Notes: generated by a model not told the origin, from the letters alone. A stretch of DNA of 64,000 nucleotides from Pseudoips prasinana (GCA_951640165.1 OX621257.1:10737201-10801200); one strand, 5' to 3'. Shown: positions 42,440 through 53,925, counted from the first letter of the stretch. Numbers and translations are program-made.

Positions 42440-42505
42440 ACCAACTTCAAAAGAAGGATGGTATGTATTTTTTGTTTTATGTAACCGACTTTAAAACATT
42501 TTCTT
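42440..42505 (+). repeat. ACCGACTTCAAAA-type interspersed repeat
   Basis: TTTTAACCAACTTCAAAAGA, AGGATGGTATGTATTTTTTG and ATGTAACCGACTTTAAAA. A - strand relative is at about 51570-51652 (GAACCTCCTCCCTTTGAAGT, CGGTTAAAAA). This repeat is frequent in lepidopteran genomes. Confidence 0.5.
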
Positions 42506-42526
42506 TATATTATATTTAATGATTCG

Positions 42527-42712
42527 CAGCCACGACAGATATTGGTGTGCATGATAATGTCTGTTTGTCCTGAGTCTGGGTGTAATTATCTATATACGTA
42601 TATATTGACAAAAAAGGTAGTAGGTATATCATTTATATGGTTTTCATAGTACAAGCTCTTCCTAGTTTGGGAAATGTGGCCGTATGTGAATAATGTCCTA
42701 GGATATTATTAT
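42527..42712 (+). mobile_element. SINE-2, head lost
   Basis: CGACAGATATTGGTGTGCAT, GTCTGTTTGTCCTGAGTCTG, AGTACAAGCTCTTCCTAGTT and GTCCTAGGATATTATTATTA. Confidence 0.72.
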
Positions 42713-43194
42713 TATATTCTTTGAATGGCAATGCTTTCGATTTCCTCCCATATAAATTGTCTTTCAATAGTTGTTAGGAATGATATAAGTCAGCTTTTTA
42801 ACACAGTAACTAAGTATGAGGTATTTGATATATTAAGGTGTTTAATTTATTGAATCATCGATGTAGGTTGCAGCTAAAAAAAAACTGTCACAAATTTCCA
42901 CAGAAAACTAAGAAACTGCCGCGAGCGCAACCACTATTAGTAATAGTTAGTAAATTAAGGGAAGCAATTAGTTGGGTAATACTTCCCTGTCATAATAATA
43001 ATGTCCGCAAGGAATGGAGGAAAATCTTCTTTATCTAAATAAATTAGTATCATAAATCCTCACGTTCTTATTTCGCAAAAGGCAAGAAAAGGTGTACGAG
43101 TGACTATTTATAAGGTTATAAGGGTTTCATAAATAGGAGGCATGACCTTTAAAGATGATTTTTAGTAAATATAAGACGTTTTCATGACACATCA
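42713..43194. other. unassigned spacer
   Basis: No gene or repeat recognised. Confidence 0.35.
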
Positions 43195-43450
43195 CATCAT
43201 CCGCCTGATATCGTCCAATGCTGGACATAGGCCTATGCCAAATGTTTGCCATTTCGAGGGGTTGGCCGTAGTTACCGCGCTTGACATGCGAGTTGGCGAC
43301 CGCAGTTAGGTAGGTGTTAGCTATATATAGTACACAGATGGTGCTGCTGCCCAACTACCTGGTGTGCCTCTTAGTCGCCTTTTACGACACCCACGGGATG
43401 GTATCGGGTGGCCCTGTTATACTTTCTGGGCCGGACCCCACACGGCTATT
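43195..43450 (-). mobile_element. RTE-type LINE 3' terminal fragment
   Basis: On the + strand: ATCATCCGCCTGATATCGTC, CAATGCTGGACATAGGCC, GCGAGTTGGCGACCGCAGTT, GCTGCTGCCCAACTACC and TCGCCTTTTACGACACCCACG. Same family as 23699-23925. Confidence 0.6.
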
Positions 43451-43794
43451 TTTATCTTCTTATGAATATTTTTTTACATATTCTATATTTTTCCGTTGTG
43501 AATTTATTATTGATTCATTCATGAAATCGTTTTTGGCGAGTTATTGCCGAGTGCCCGGCTCACTTCCTCAAACAATATGTTAAAATAAGTTAGGGTCAGA
43601 GTGGTTAAAATAGTTTTGATAAATTCTAAAGGTTTAGTTATGGTATACCTTACACTCTGTATAATTCATGAATAAATAAAATGTATAAATATCTAAGACA
43701 GAGAAGGGTAGGTTCGCATTGTGATATAAATAATCTATGTGAATATTTTTGATATGTAATTAACATTACCAATAAATTACTATTGACGACTACG
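43451..43794. other. unassigned spacer
   Basis: No gene or repeat recognised. Confidence 0.35.
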
Positions 43795-43977
43795 GTCATA
43801 GTACACAGAAAGACGTTGTCTAGTAACCATATTATAAGCTTAGCGTAGTTTGGGCTCGATGGCCCCGTGTTATCTGTCAATAGTAGTGACAGATAACACG
43901 CGGCCATCGAGCCCAAACTACGCTCAGCTTATAATATGGATTCTAAACAACGCCTTTCTGGGTACTATGACCGTCAT
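43795..43977. repeat. foldback with 53 bp inner arms and imperfect outer arms
   Basis: 43827-43879 pairs with 43887-43939 (CCATATTATAAGCT...GTGTTATCTGTCA) with three or four mismatches and a 7 base loop. The outer stretch ACGGTCATAGTACACAGAAA...GTTGT pairs imperfectly with 43940-43977. The arms contain RTE-tail sequence (GGTCATAGTACACAGA). Confidence 0.75.
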
Positions 43978-44114
43978 ACTGCGATCGCCAACCCATATGC
44001 CCCAAGCGTGGCAATTATGGCATATCTCTTCAAATGATGGACAAAACTCCATTGTGGATTCTTTTTGCGGAGGCTTTTGTCCAGCTGTGGGCGCCATTCG
44101 GCTGACATGATGAT
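43960..44114 (+). mobile_element. RTE-type LINE 3' terminal fragment
   Basis: TACTGCGATCGCCAACCC, CAAGCGTGGCAATTATGGCA, GGAGGCTTTTGTCCAGCTGT and CATTCGGCTGACATGATGAT. The left end is shared with the foldback 43795-43977. Confidence 0.62.
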
Positions 44115-44659
44115 AATTGGGAAACATTCATTCCTTTAGAGTATTAAAGCATCCAGTTCGCTGAACCCGTTCAAATTCCTTGTGCACTATACAACCAACC
44201 AACTAACCTAACCTAACTTAATTTCGAATCAACTTGGCACTTCTTGCTTCAAACTACAATATATTTTTCATGCTCAAGGGAGCTCATATTTTTCTTGCAA
44301 CATTCATAAAAAGGTTCATCAATCATAATTCTGGAGCGAGCAGCGAAATTTTTTGATATCACCATTGTATTTCTATTTTCTTTCGAAATTAAATTTCAGT
44401 TGGTATAGAGGTATTATAGCTATTCTGAACTTGGCACCTAATTATAGTACAATAAAAGAAGTTTTACAAATATTTTTGCGCACCCTTTATTCACATTTAT
44501 CTTCGTCATTATATAAAATATTATTACTGGTGGGGAATGACTTATATAGCATTCTACTGCTAAGCGTATAATGTGATTTGATTTAGAATTCATTATTTTA
44601 GATTATAGACAAGGGGTTTGAAGATATAAATGAATATCTTGGCGCAACTGACACACTAG
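44115..44659. other. unassigned spacer
   Basis: AT-rich, no gene or repeat recognised. Confidence 0.35.
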
Positions 44660-44865
44660 CATCTGATCCCAAACTAGACAGAACTTATACTATCACAACC
44701 AGACAACTGATAAAATATTTATACTTTTCTCAATACATACACATTTTAGATTAATTACAACAAATAAGCATGCTCATTATACGAAAATTTGTTCTGGGTC
44801 CCGGACAAATTTCGAATCGAACCTAGGATCTCTAGCTTAGTAGCCAGGCTTTATTTGCCTATGAA
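44660..44865 (-). mobile_element. SINE-2-related copy
   Basis: AGCATCTGATCCCAAACTAG, CAGAACTTATACTATCACAA, CCAGACAACTGATAAAA and, at the head, AATCGAACCTAGGATCTCTA, GCTTAGTAGCCAGGCTTT. It resembles 37855-37985. Confidence 0.5.
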
Positions 44866-45374
44866 ACTTAACAATGCGTAGAATATATCCTTGTAAAAAA
44901 ACAGAAAAAAATACCTCATATATAAAATAACTCATATTTTATGGGAAACTTATGAAAATGTTTTCAGAAACTCGTTAGAAATTCCGCTCACAACTGTTAA
45001 AACGATCGTGGTTGAATAAATCTGAGAACTATCTATACCTTTTACCGATGACTAAAAGGGTAGGCTCGCATTATGACTATACGTTTTTATTTTTCGCCTT
45101 GTCTCTGGTGTTTATGAACCGATTTTGATTAATCTTATTGACGCGTCCATACTCAGCTGCTCTACCGGCTAGATCAGCTGAGTATGGACGACTATGTCGA
45201 CTGGAATTGGCGAGGCTAAGCATTTAGGCACGAGGTTTGCTCGCGACCGCAACGGGGTGGTAACCGCCAAAGTGATTAAAGTTTTTGGGCGCGGGACAAA
45301 TATAAGAGCTCGACAGCGAGAGCGAGAGCCACTTCTTTGATATTGCTTTTGATACATTGTATTTTACTATATTA
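44866..45374. other. spacer with a 15 bp palindrome
   Basis: GTCCATACTCAGCTG (45145-45159) pairs perfectly with 45175-45189 around a 15 base loop. No gene seen. Confidence 0.45.
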
Positions 45375-45780
45375 GTGGACGACAGAAGTCAATCGTAGAA
45401 TCAAACTCGGCTGGGCAGTAATCAGGAAGCTACGCTGCTTACATACTGCAGTGGTCGCTTACTATGGGCCTCAGAACACGGCTTAAAGTCACCCATAGAA
45501 AAATGGAGAAGGCTATGCTCGCTGCGCGATCGAATTCGAAATGTAGAACTCCGCAGGTGAACCAAAGTAATCGACATAGTCCGAAGAATTGCCAAACTGA
45601 AGTGGCAGTGGGCCGGGCAAAAAGCTCATAGAACTGACAGCCATAAGATGGTGCAAAGTATTGTTGAGTTGTGGCTTGCGGGATGCCGTTGGATGCGGGT
45701 AACGCAAAACCGGCAGTTTTGAAGATCTTTGTGCGAGGTGTTTGTCCAGTAATGAAAGTCTTTCAACTGATATGACGACT
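45375..45780 (+). pseudogene. RTE-family LINE, degenerate C-terminal coding region and tail
   Basis: In shifting frames the + strand gives VDRRI-x-x-GWA, YGPQNTA (where YG-x-ETW is expected), KMEKAMLAARSNS, VDIVRRIAKLKWQWAGQKAH and RWMRVTQNRQF. It ends with GAGGTGTTTGTCCAGTAATG, AAAGTCTTTCAACTGATATG. The KLKWQWAGH-like box and the VCPGQ-type tail are those of RTE ORFs, similar to 4519-5613 but far more decayed. Stops and frameshifts throughout. Confidence 0.62.
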
Positions 45781-45924
45781 AAACAATATATTGATCAAAA
45801 GTCAAATATAAAAATGAAAAGGAAATTTTAAAATATTACTTTTTTACGTGGTAGCAATCAAACGAAGATTTCACTAGGTACTAAAGTTAAATCATGTTCT
45901 CCTTGATCTATTGTATAATAATAA

Positions 45925-46262
45925 TACCCTTGGACATTATTTACACACGGCCATCTGATTCCAAATACTATATATAATATACTACTTTTTCTTTTTGTAA
46001 AGACAAACTTATATCATTACATCCAGACTCAGGACAAACCGTTATTTGTGTACAACCACAAATATCTGTCCTGGGTAGGAACCGACCTGCGGCGTCAAAG
46101 GTAAATGTCTACCAACTACGCCAACAAGCCTGTCAAATAGTAATTTATTTACGTGGGAATTGTCCATTCAGCTATAATTGTTGGTTACTGACATAAAAGC
46201 ACTTTTACGCCACATTAAACTTAAGCTATGGTAGTATTTTTTAATAAAAACAGTTCCATTCC
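45925..46262 (-). mobile_element. SINE-2 plus shared flank, copy 1 of a local duplication
   Basis: The SINE part is 45925-46137 (TTGGACATTATTTACACACG, CCAGACTCAGGACAAAC, CTGTCCTGGGTAGGAACC). The following ~125 bases (TTTATTTACGTGGGAATTGT, GACATAAAAGCACTTTTACG, AAAAACAGTTCCATT) are also found after the SINE at 47608-47832. The duplicated block is thus larger than the SINE. Confidence 0.72.
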
Positions 46263-46610
46263 TTTGATTCTATCGCAACGTGGGCCGTGCTGAGGTCTCT
46301 TCAAAGGTGCCAAATTGACTATCGGTATGTCCAGGTGTTAAAGTGTTTGTACGAAAGCGCCACCATATCAGTCCGACTTCAGGACCAGAACTCGAAACCT
46401 ATTCAATTGCAGCGAGGCGTGAGACAGGGAGACGTCATATCTCCGAAACTGTTCACCGCTGCATTGGAAGATGTCTTCAAGCTTCTGGACTGGGAAGGTT
46501 TTGGCATCAATATCAATGGCGAGTACATCACTCACCTTAGATTTGCCGACGATATAGTAGTCATGGCGACCCTTGTACCCTTGACCAAGAAGGTTCCGAG
46601 TCTTAGTTTT
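46262..46610 (+). pseudogene. RTE-type LINE reverse transcriptase palm fragment
   Basis: FDSIATWAVLRSLQRCQIDY, YVQVLKCLYESATISVRLQD, RGVRQGDVISPKLFTAALED and HLRFADDIVVMA are the palm blocks of an RTE RT with intact FADD. The frame then runs into unrelated sequence and stops at 46613. Truncated on both sides, and different enough from 4519-5613 to be another RTE subfamily. Confidence 0.85.
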
Positions 46611-46613
46611 TAA

Positions 46614-47029
46614 TAAATAAAAAAAAGTGGTATGATAAATTTATCACCATAGAGGTTTTTTTTTATTGTTTTTTGCCCTCTTTGGGCAGGCTAAGATCTG
46701 TGACCATACCACCTCGTCTTCAGTTGTACTATTTATATTTCAAAGTCAGTCAGTCATGTCCGTCACGTCCGTCACAGTCAAGTCATTGTCCTACCCCAGT
46801 AAAGCAGTGGAAACTTTACTAGAGGCTCCTATGGAGTTTTGGTTTCAACACGGAAAATCACAATTCACGGCAATATCGCACTTTCCTCCACTTGTATACG
46901 TTGTCGAAGATGTTATGTCAAAAAATCACCATATTTACACATAATAACTCGAATTTACACCAGTTTTTGAAAATAAAACATAGCCTCGATGCGTCTCTTT
47001 CCGCGTTGGGGCCAAAACTCCACCATAGA
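46614..47029. other. spacer, unrecognised
   Basis: A 92-codon frame at 46666-46944 has no recognisable domain. GTCAGTCAGTCATGTCCGTC and CACGTCCGTCACAGTCAAGT are short local repeats. Confidence 0.35.
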
Positions 47030-47190
47030 GGTAAAGTAAATAGCTTTAATGATATTTTGCATTCACAAACTTAGTGCACACGATGTTCTAAATTCAAATT
47101 TACTTTACCTTCTAGAGGATCTAAACCTTTTTCTTCCTTTTTTTTTCACTCAGATATTGACGACCAAAAATACTCTTTCCGAGATATCTA
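47030..47190 (+). repeat. MITE-like repeat pair, copy 1
   Basis: AGGTAAAGTAAAT and ATTTACTTTACCT form inverted ends around TTTAATGATATTTTGCATTC, GCACACGATGTTCTAAATTC. CAAAAATACTCTTTCCGAG follows. The copy at 49668-49830 is in the same orientation. Confidence 0.6.
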
Positions 47191-47607
47191 GTACGTTACT
47201 TACTATTTTCGAGTAACACAATGTGCCTGAGTAAATCCACTTTAAAAATATTTCGACATGGTGCGCTCGACTGTACTACTTATTTTTTCTTAGGTAGTAG
47301 GTATTTAGTAGTTAGGTATTTGGGCGAATAGTACATTACTAAATTTTACTTGACCTGATTCGCCCGCTATTAAATTTGTCTCGGGCGAAACTGGCCCTAA
47401 AAAATATTCAAAATTGAAAGTAGTTCATTCGCCCGATTCAGGCGAGCAATATTAGGGCGAAACGGCTACTAAGCCACCTACTCGCGTATCAAGCTTTTCG
47501 TGAAACTAGTCTCCGGTGAGATTGGCCACAAAAATATAACATTCGGCCTGTAGCACTAAGAGCATTACTACTATTAAGCCCTACATATATTATTTCCAAC
47601 ATTATAA
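47191..47607. other. spacer with repeated GGGCGAA/TTCGCCC words
   Basis: The word TTCGCCC or its complement occurs several times between 47320 and 47465 in both orientations (GGGCGAATAGTA, GATTCGCCCGC, TCGGGCGAAACTGG, TTCGCCCGATTC), suggesting a small foldback. Class unknown. Confidence 0.35.
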
Positions 47608-47985
47608 TTAATACTATCCTTGGACATTATTCACACACGGCCATCTTATCTCAAACTAAGCAGAGCTTGTACTATGGTAACCAGATAACTGATATACTAC
47701 TTTTGGTTTTTGTAAAAGCAAACTTATATATTTACACCCAGACTTAAGACAAACAGATATGTTCATGCACACAAATATCTGTCCTGGATGGGAACCGAAC
47801 CTGCGGCCACCAACCACGCCAACAAACCTGTCAATTTGTAATTTATTTACGTAGGAATTGTCCATTCAGATATAATACACATCACGTTAAATATATTATA
47901 AAACGTTGGTTACCGACATAAAAGCACTTTTCCGCCACATTATACTTAAGCTATGTAAGTATTTTTTCATAAAAACAGTTCCATT
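47608..47985 (-). mobile_element. SINE-2 plus shared flank, copy 2 of a local duplication
   Basis: The SINE part is 47608-47832 (ACACACGGCCATCTTATCTC, GCAGAGCTTGTACTATGGTA, CTGTCCTGGATGGGAACCGA, ACCACGCCAACAAACCTGTC). The flank matches that after 45925-46137, with about 30 extra bases. Confidence 0.75.
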
Positions 47986-49667
47986 TAACTTGCGAGGTGC
48001 AAACGTACTCGCGTATCAAGCTTTTCGTGAAAAACAAACAAAGTGGCGTAATAAAACCTAACGCAGTGGAACTCTGTAGCTGGGGCGTGTTGTTCACTCG
48101 TTAAGCTCCTGAAATACTGGAAAATACAGTTAATAGTCTGTTTGTACCATGAGTACTAACGTATTAACCGTATTTTCCAGTTCCACAAAAAGTTGTGCTT
48201 CAACAGCCGTGTGATTTACGGCCTAAAAAGAAGTCATAAATCATTAATTTCATAAAATTACATTGTGTTGAAATTTTTTTACCTTAAATTGAAAATTTTA
48301 ATACTTAAACATTAACTACATTATTATTATTATGTTCATATATCATACCAGTTCATTATATAAGCCATTTGTCATTTATAAATTCTTCTACACTATATCA
48401 GCCTTTCTTCAATAAATAGGTTTTTAATTTGTTCCTAAATAAATTTGCACTATATATACTTTTAAATTCTTAAGGCAACTTATTATAAAATGAGACCGAT
48501 TGTAATCTGGAACTGTGTTGAAGGTATGTCCTTTTTATGACTGTGCTCTCTATCTGTTTGTCCTCGACAGTTTCAAATTTGAAGAGATTTTATACAAAGC
48601 TTGTTAATAAAACTTAATATAAAAGTTAGTTATTATAAAAGTAGTACTCAATATAAAAGTTAATAAAAATTTAGAATAAATATTATTATATAGTAAAACT
48701 TTTTTCATCTGTTTGTGGTTGTAAATCCATTATCTGAGATAGGATAACAGCTGTATGCTTTCCTAGAGGGCTTTAAATCACACTCAAGATGCGTGTGTAC
48801 GAAGGTTATGTCTGTTTGTAATATTGTTTATGTCCGTTACAGAGTACTGCCTTCCAAGTAGGACAGTACTATACATTCAAATATGTATTTATTACCCAAA
48901 CTCAAATAGTTATTTGTTAAAAAGCAACTTTGCAATCTTGTATAAAGAGTGCTAAGTTGCTTTTTAAAAGGCGAGCTTTATAAAGCAACTTAGCACTCTA
49001 CTTAGTGCAACTTAGTGGTCAATTTTGATGACCGAGTAAGCGAAGGATTCAAAACTAGAATCCTGAGTATTAGCGATAGCGAGGAAATTAAAAGAGCACA
49101 AAAATCTTTGCACTCAAGTGCAACACGAAAGTTCTCATCACACCTCAGCGAGGAAATGACTAAATGCGAAAAAAAATCTTATTATAAATACTTTTCAGTT
49201 TAGGTATTAACTACTATATTATGAAGAAGAAGAAGTACACTTTATTGCATAAAGAATATACAAAGTACAGTATGCATAAAACATTATTTATGCAATTGGC
49301 GGCCTTATCACTAAAAGCAATCTCTTCCAGTCAACCTATTTGCGTTGGATGGACCAGAATTTAATATCAATGGATAATGGTAGCAAAAGGTGTACGAATT
49401 TATTGGAAATAAGAAAAGATAGCTTACGTATATACATATACGTAAGAATAATACTTATATACAGTACTGTATACATACATACACAACATATATATAAATA
49501 TAAAAATAAATATATATACCTAATTATACACACATAAAAACTAATATGTAAACTTGCATGCTTTCAGCTGATTCAAGTCAATTTAAATTATGATATGTAA
49601 GTATTACAGAACAATCTTTAAATTATAACAAATAATACTTAGGTATAATTAAGAAAAACTTAAAGTA
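47986..49667. other. AT-rich spacer with two hairpins
   Basis: Hairpin 48117-48135/48162-48180 (CTGGAAAATAC...) with one mismatch. Hairpin 48946-48963/48982-48999 (AGAGTGCTAAGTTGCTTT) perfect. CTCGCGTATCAAGCTTTTCGTGA at 48010 repeats 47483. TA-rich runs occur at 49435-49520. A 62-codon frame at 49015-49203 has no recognisable domain. Confidence 0.45.
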
Positions 49668-49830
49668 ACGTTGTAAATAGTAAATAGGTTTAATGATATT
49701 TTGTATTCACAAACTTAGTGCACACGATGTTCTAAATTCAAATTTACTTTAACCTCTGGAGGATAAAAACGACTTTTCCACTCAGATATAGAAGACCAAA
49801 AATACTCTTTCCGAGGTGGGGTGAAGAAAA
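49668..49830 (+). repeat. MITE-like repeat pair, copy 2
   Basis: AGTAAATAGGTTTAATGATA, TTTTGTATTCACAAACTTAG, CACGATGTTCTAAATTC, TTTACTTTAACCTCTGGAGG and CAAAAATACTCTTTCCGAG, matching 47030-47190. Confidence 0.6.
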
Positions 49831-49853
49831 GGTATATTATAAGTATTTCTGTA

Positions 49854-49945
49854 GTACAGACGCCAGCACATCAAGTTACCCCAATCTGTCAAATTTTCCC
49901 AATTGAAAGTGAACCTTATGATTTTGTGATACCTTATACCTTATG
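49854..49945. mobile_element. MITE-1 copy D, truncated
   Basis: GTACAGACGCCAGCACATCA, AGTTACCCCAATCTGTCAAA and TTGAAAGTGAACCTTATG match the left part of copy C. The right arm is missing. Confidence 0.7.
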
Positions 49946-50254
49946 ATTTATTGATCGTGTTCGACGCTCAAATAGATGAAGCTTAAAAAATACTAGATCA
50001 TTCGTTTAATCAAAACAAAGTGCACTTTGCGCCCACACTTTAGCGCTATAATATTATGAGCGTAATTTTGTAAAGTTGTGTTTAGCTGCGATAGCTTATA
50101 TTCGGCCTAGATAGTAGAATAAACATTTCTCTACCGCAAAATCATACCTAATATAGGTGTGAGAGCATACCAAATAAAGAAGTATGACTGTAAGTTGTTA
50201 GTGTTTTTTTTTTTTGAAAAGACTTAGCCCGCACTTCGGTATTTAATCCCAGTG
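49946..50254. other. unassigned spacer
   Basis: No gene or repeat recognised. Confidence 0.35.
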
Positions 50255-50355
50255 TCGCGGGGTACTTTACAAACATATAATTGACGGACGAAAAATACAT
50301 CCAGACTAAGAACAACTATTTATGGGTCACATAAATAGTTGTCCTGCGCGGGATT
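50255..50355 (-). mobile_element. SINE-3 fragment
   Basis: GTCGCGGGGTACTTTACAAA, ACATCCAGACTAAGAACAAC, TATTTATGGGTCACATAAAT and GTCCTGCGCGGGATTCG match the body and B box of 39653-39880 in reverse. Confidence 0.65.
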
Positions 50356-50866
50356 CGTATTATTTCATCGAAAACATTTCCGATTTAATACTCTCAATTC
50401 TGTAAGAATTGTATTGTAGATAGGCCTTCTCGTTACGAAGTTGAAAATAACGATAACAATATCGTTATACCCGTTATTTGGAGTTCAGTGATCGTTATTG
50501 TAACAACTTTGTTATGAAGCCCAGCTATTTTATATAATTTTAATTTTCAGTTGAGATATTAACTTTTTGAATAGGTGACTAAGGAAAATGTGTTTTGTGA
50601 TAAGCAAAGATGATATTTGCGAACTGCACTTGTTTATTGAACTAGCAATTACCATAGCTTGCGAACGATTGCAATGCCGGTAACATGGCTAACACGTTAC
50701 TAACCCATCCTCCCGAAATTCGAATTTAAACATTATTATTCAAAATCTTATCACTGATAAAATTTCAAAATTGTGTGACAATGACAATTTATAATAATAA
50801 ATGACAATTATATGATATTGATAATATATGACAAATTAATCTGTGTTAGATTAAATTAATTCGACA
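50356..50866. other. unassigned spacer
   Basis: Short local inverted words around AACGATAACAATATCGTTAT (50447-50470). No gene. Confidence 0.35.
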
Positions 50867-51105
50867 GGCGTGTTGGAGTGCTTGGTTGCTTGCTTTTCAG
50901 GCAGGAAGTCGTGGGTACAATTACCACCCAGGACAGATATTTGTGTGCACGAACATTTCTGGGTGTAATTATCTATATAAGTACCTATGTATTCACTAAA
51001 AAAGTATAAGTAGTATATCTGTTATCTGGTTTACATAGTACATACAAGCTCTGCTTAGTTTGGGATCGGATTGCCGTATGTATATATTGTCCCAGAATAT
51101 TATTT
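50867..51105 (+). mobile_element. SINE-2
   Basis: Head TCGACAGGCGTGTTGGAGTG and GTCGTGGGTACAATTACCAC (mutated B box). Then GACAGATATTTGTGTGCACG, TATCTGTTATCTGGTTTACA, GCTCTGCTTAGTTTGGGATC and TGTCCCAGAATATTATTTA. Confidence 0.75.
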
Positions 51106-51378
51106 AATTCGATGAACGCGAGTTTCCATATTCTCTTGTCATACACACAAATGGATCAGCTATCGCAGTTTGTCTGATGGAACGGTTTTTTTTTAATTTT
51201 CACGAGCTGATTCTACACGTTGGTCAGTGTTCTAGGTAGATTGAGACCCTATATGCCACACCATTTTTATACCCTTTGGGAAATATATCCAAAATGTACC
51301 CTGTCCCCGGAGTTGTGTTAAGATATTATGTTGATCGTGTTTTGGACGTGAACATCCCCTTACAATTGATTTCCCGAC

Positions 51379-52050
51379 AGGCAAAACGACACTTCAACAT
51401 ATATTCAGCCATTACGACCCTGGCCTTACACTTAGTATCAAATCTCTGGTACAAGATGCAAGCTTGAGCGTCAAAAAATGTTCATAAAATGGTCGCATGG
51501 ACTGGTCCATGCTATGTAAAATATTTCTTTTTTAAAATTGATAAAACAATCACGTTAATCAGATCATAAATCTCGGAGTAATCGGTGTACATACATGAAA
51601 AAAACCAATAAACTTGAGAACCTCCTCCCTTTGAAGTCGGTTAAAAATCTGTATCATTACTTAATAAAGGCATACGTAACATATAAAATACGTTCTGTCC
51701 TGGAAATATAATATGTAATAATTTTTGTTTGGTAATTCTGTGAATATTCGATTCATATTCTATACTTCAACATTTATATCATATTCAGCCATTACGAGCC
51801 TGGCCTTACGCTTGTTATCAAAACTCCAATACAAGGTGCCAACTTCAACGTGGAAATCCAGTCCAGTCCTGTCCTGGAAATATGTAATAATTTTTAATTT
51901 TGGTAATGCTGTGAATATTCTGTTCATATTAAATATATTTTTAGGCAAACCGACACTTCAAAGTATATTATATTCAGCCGTTACGAGCCTGGCCTTACAA
52001 TTGGTAGCACATCTCAAATACAAGGTGCAAACTTAAACGTGGAAATCCTT
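51379..52050 (+). repeat. three diverged copies of a ~100 bp core, ~184 bp period
   Basis: ATTCAGCC-A/G-TTACGA-C/G-CCTGGCCTTAC starts at about 51406, 51786 and 51970. Each copy has CGACACTTCAA before it and TACAAG-x-TGCAAACTT after. The second and third are 184 bases apart. The first and second are 380 apart, and the gap includes an ACCGACTTCAAA-type repeat (51570-51652). Confidence 0.65.
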
Positions 52051-53925
52051 TTCTCAACTTAATAAAGGTATGTGTATATATGTAATATGTAATCGCTTTC
52101 ATTTTTATATTTTACTAGCTGTTACCCGCGACTTCGTCCGCGACAATTTTGAATGATGACCAATGTAACCTACAGCAAAAAGTCCTAACATTCGTGCAAG
52201 ACTCGCTTTTAGAAATTGTGTAATGAATGTGAATAACTAAGGATAGGCCATTTCATTAAAATTTTGTTTCAGTAACTCACATATTAAGTTTGTATTCTAC
52301 CTGCCAATAAAGTTCCCGTCAAAATCGGTGCAGTCATTTCAGAGATTAGCCGGAACAAACAAACAGACAGACAGACAAAAATTGTAAAAAATGTTAATTT
52401 GGTGTATGTACCGTATATATATTCATATTTATGTAGAAAACAACGGTTATTTCAATATTACAAACAGACACTCCAATTTTATTTATTTGTATAGATGACA
52501 ATAGCTGTACGTGCGCTTCGCCCGCGTGTCAATTAGTTTATTTAGTTTATTCTTGATTTTTTCTAAAATAAAAGATTTTTTCTTAAATAAACGTAGCCTA
52601 AGTTACTCCTTATTACATAAGCTACCTGCCAATAAAATTCCCGTCAAAATCGGTGCAGTCATTGCAGAGATAAGCCGGAACAAACAGACAGACAGACAGA
52701 CAAAAATTGTAAAAAATGTTAATTTGGTGTATGTACCGTATATATATTCATATTTATGTAGAAAACAACGGTTATTTCAATATTATAAACAGACACTCCC
52801 ATTTTATTTATTTGTATAGATTATGTAGAAAACAACGGTTATTGCAATATTATAAACAGACACTCCAATTTTATTTATTTGTATAGATGACAATAGCTGT
52901 ACGTGCGCTTCGCCCGCGTGCCAATTAGTTTATTTAGTTTATTCTTGATTTTTTCTAAAATAAAAGATTTTTCTTAAATAAAAGCAGCCTAAGTTACTCC
53001 TTATTACATAAGCTACCTGCCAATAAAATTCCCGTCAAAATCGGTGCAGTAATTTCAGAGATTAGCCGGAACAAACAGACAGACAGACAGACAAAAATTG
53101 TAAAAAATGTTAATTTGGTGTATGTACCGTATATATATTCATATTTATGTAGAAAACAACGGTTATTTCAATATTACAAACAGACACTCCAATTTTATTT
53201 ATTTGTATAGATGACAATAGCTGTACGTGCGCTTCGCCCGCGTGTCAATTAGTTTATTTAGTTTATTCTTGATTTTTTCTAAAATAAAAGATTTTTTCTT
53301 AAATAAACGTAGCCTAAGTTACTCCTTATTACATAAGCTACCTGCCAATAAAATTTCCGTCAAAATCGGTGCAGTCATTGCAGAGATTAGCCGGAACAAA
53401 CAGACAGACAGACAGACAAAAATTGTAAAAAATGTTAATTTGGTGTATGTACCGTATATATATTCATATTTATGTAGAAAACAACGGTTATTTCAATATT
53501 ATAAACAGACACTCCCATTTTATTTATTTGTATAGATTATGTAGAAAACAACGGTTATTGCAATATTATAAACAGACACTCCAATTTTATTTATTTGTAT
53601 AGATGACAATAGCTGTACGTGCGCTTCGCCCGCGTGTCAATTAGTTTATTTAGTTTATTCTTGTTTTTTTCTAAAATAAAAGATTTTTTCTTAAATAAAC
53701 GTAGCCTAAGTTACTCCTTATTACATAAGCTACCTGCCAATAAAATTCCCGTCAAAATCGGTGCAGTCATTGCAGAGATTAGCCGGAACAAACAGACAGA
53801 CAGACAAAAATTGTAAAAAAATGTTAATTTGGTGTATGTACCGTATATATATTCATATTTATGTAGAAAACAACGGTTATTTCAATATTATAAACAGACA
53901 CTCCAATTTTATTTATTTGTATAGA

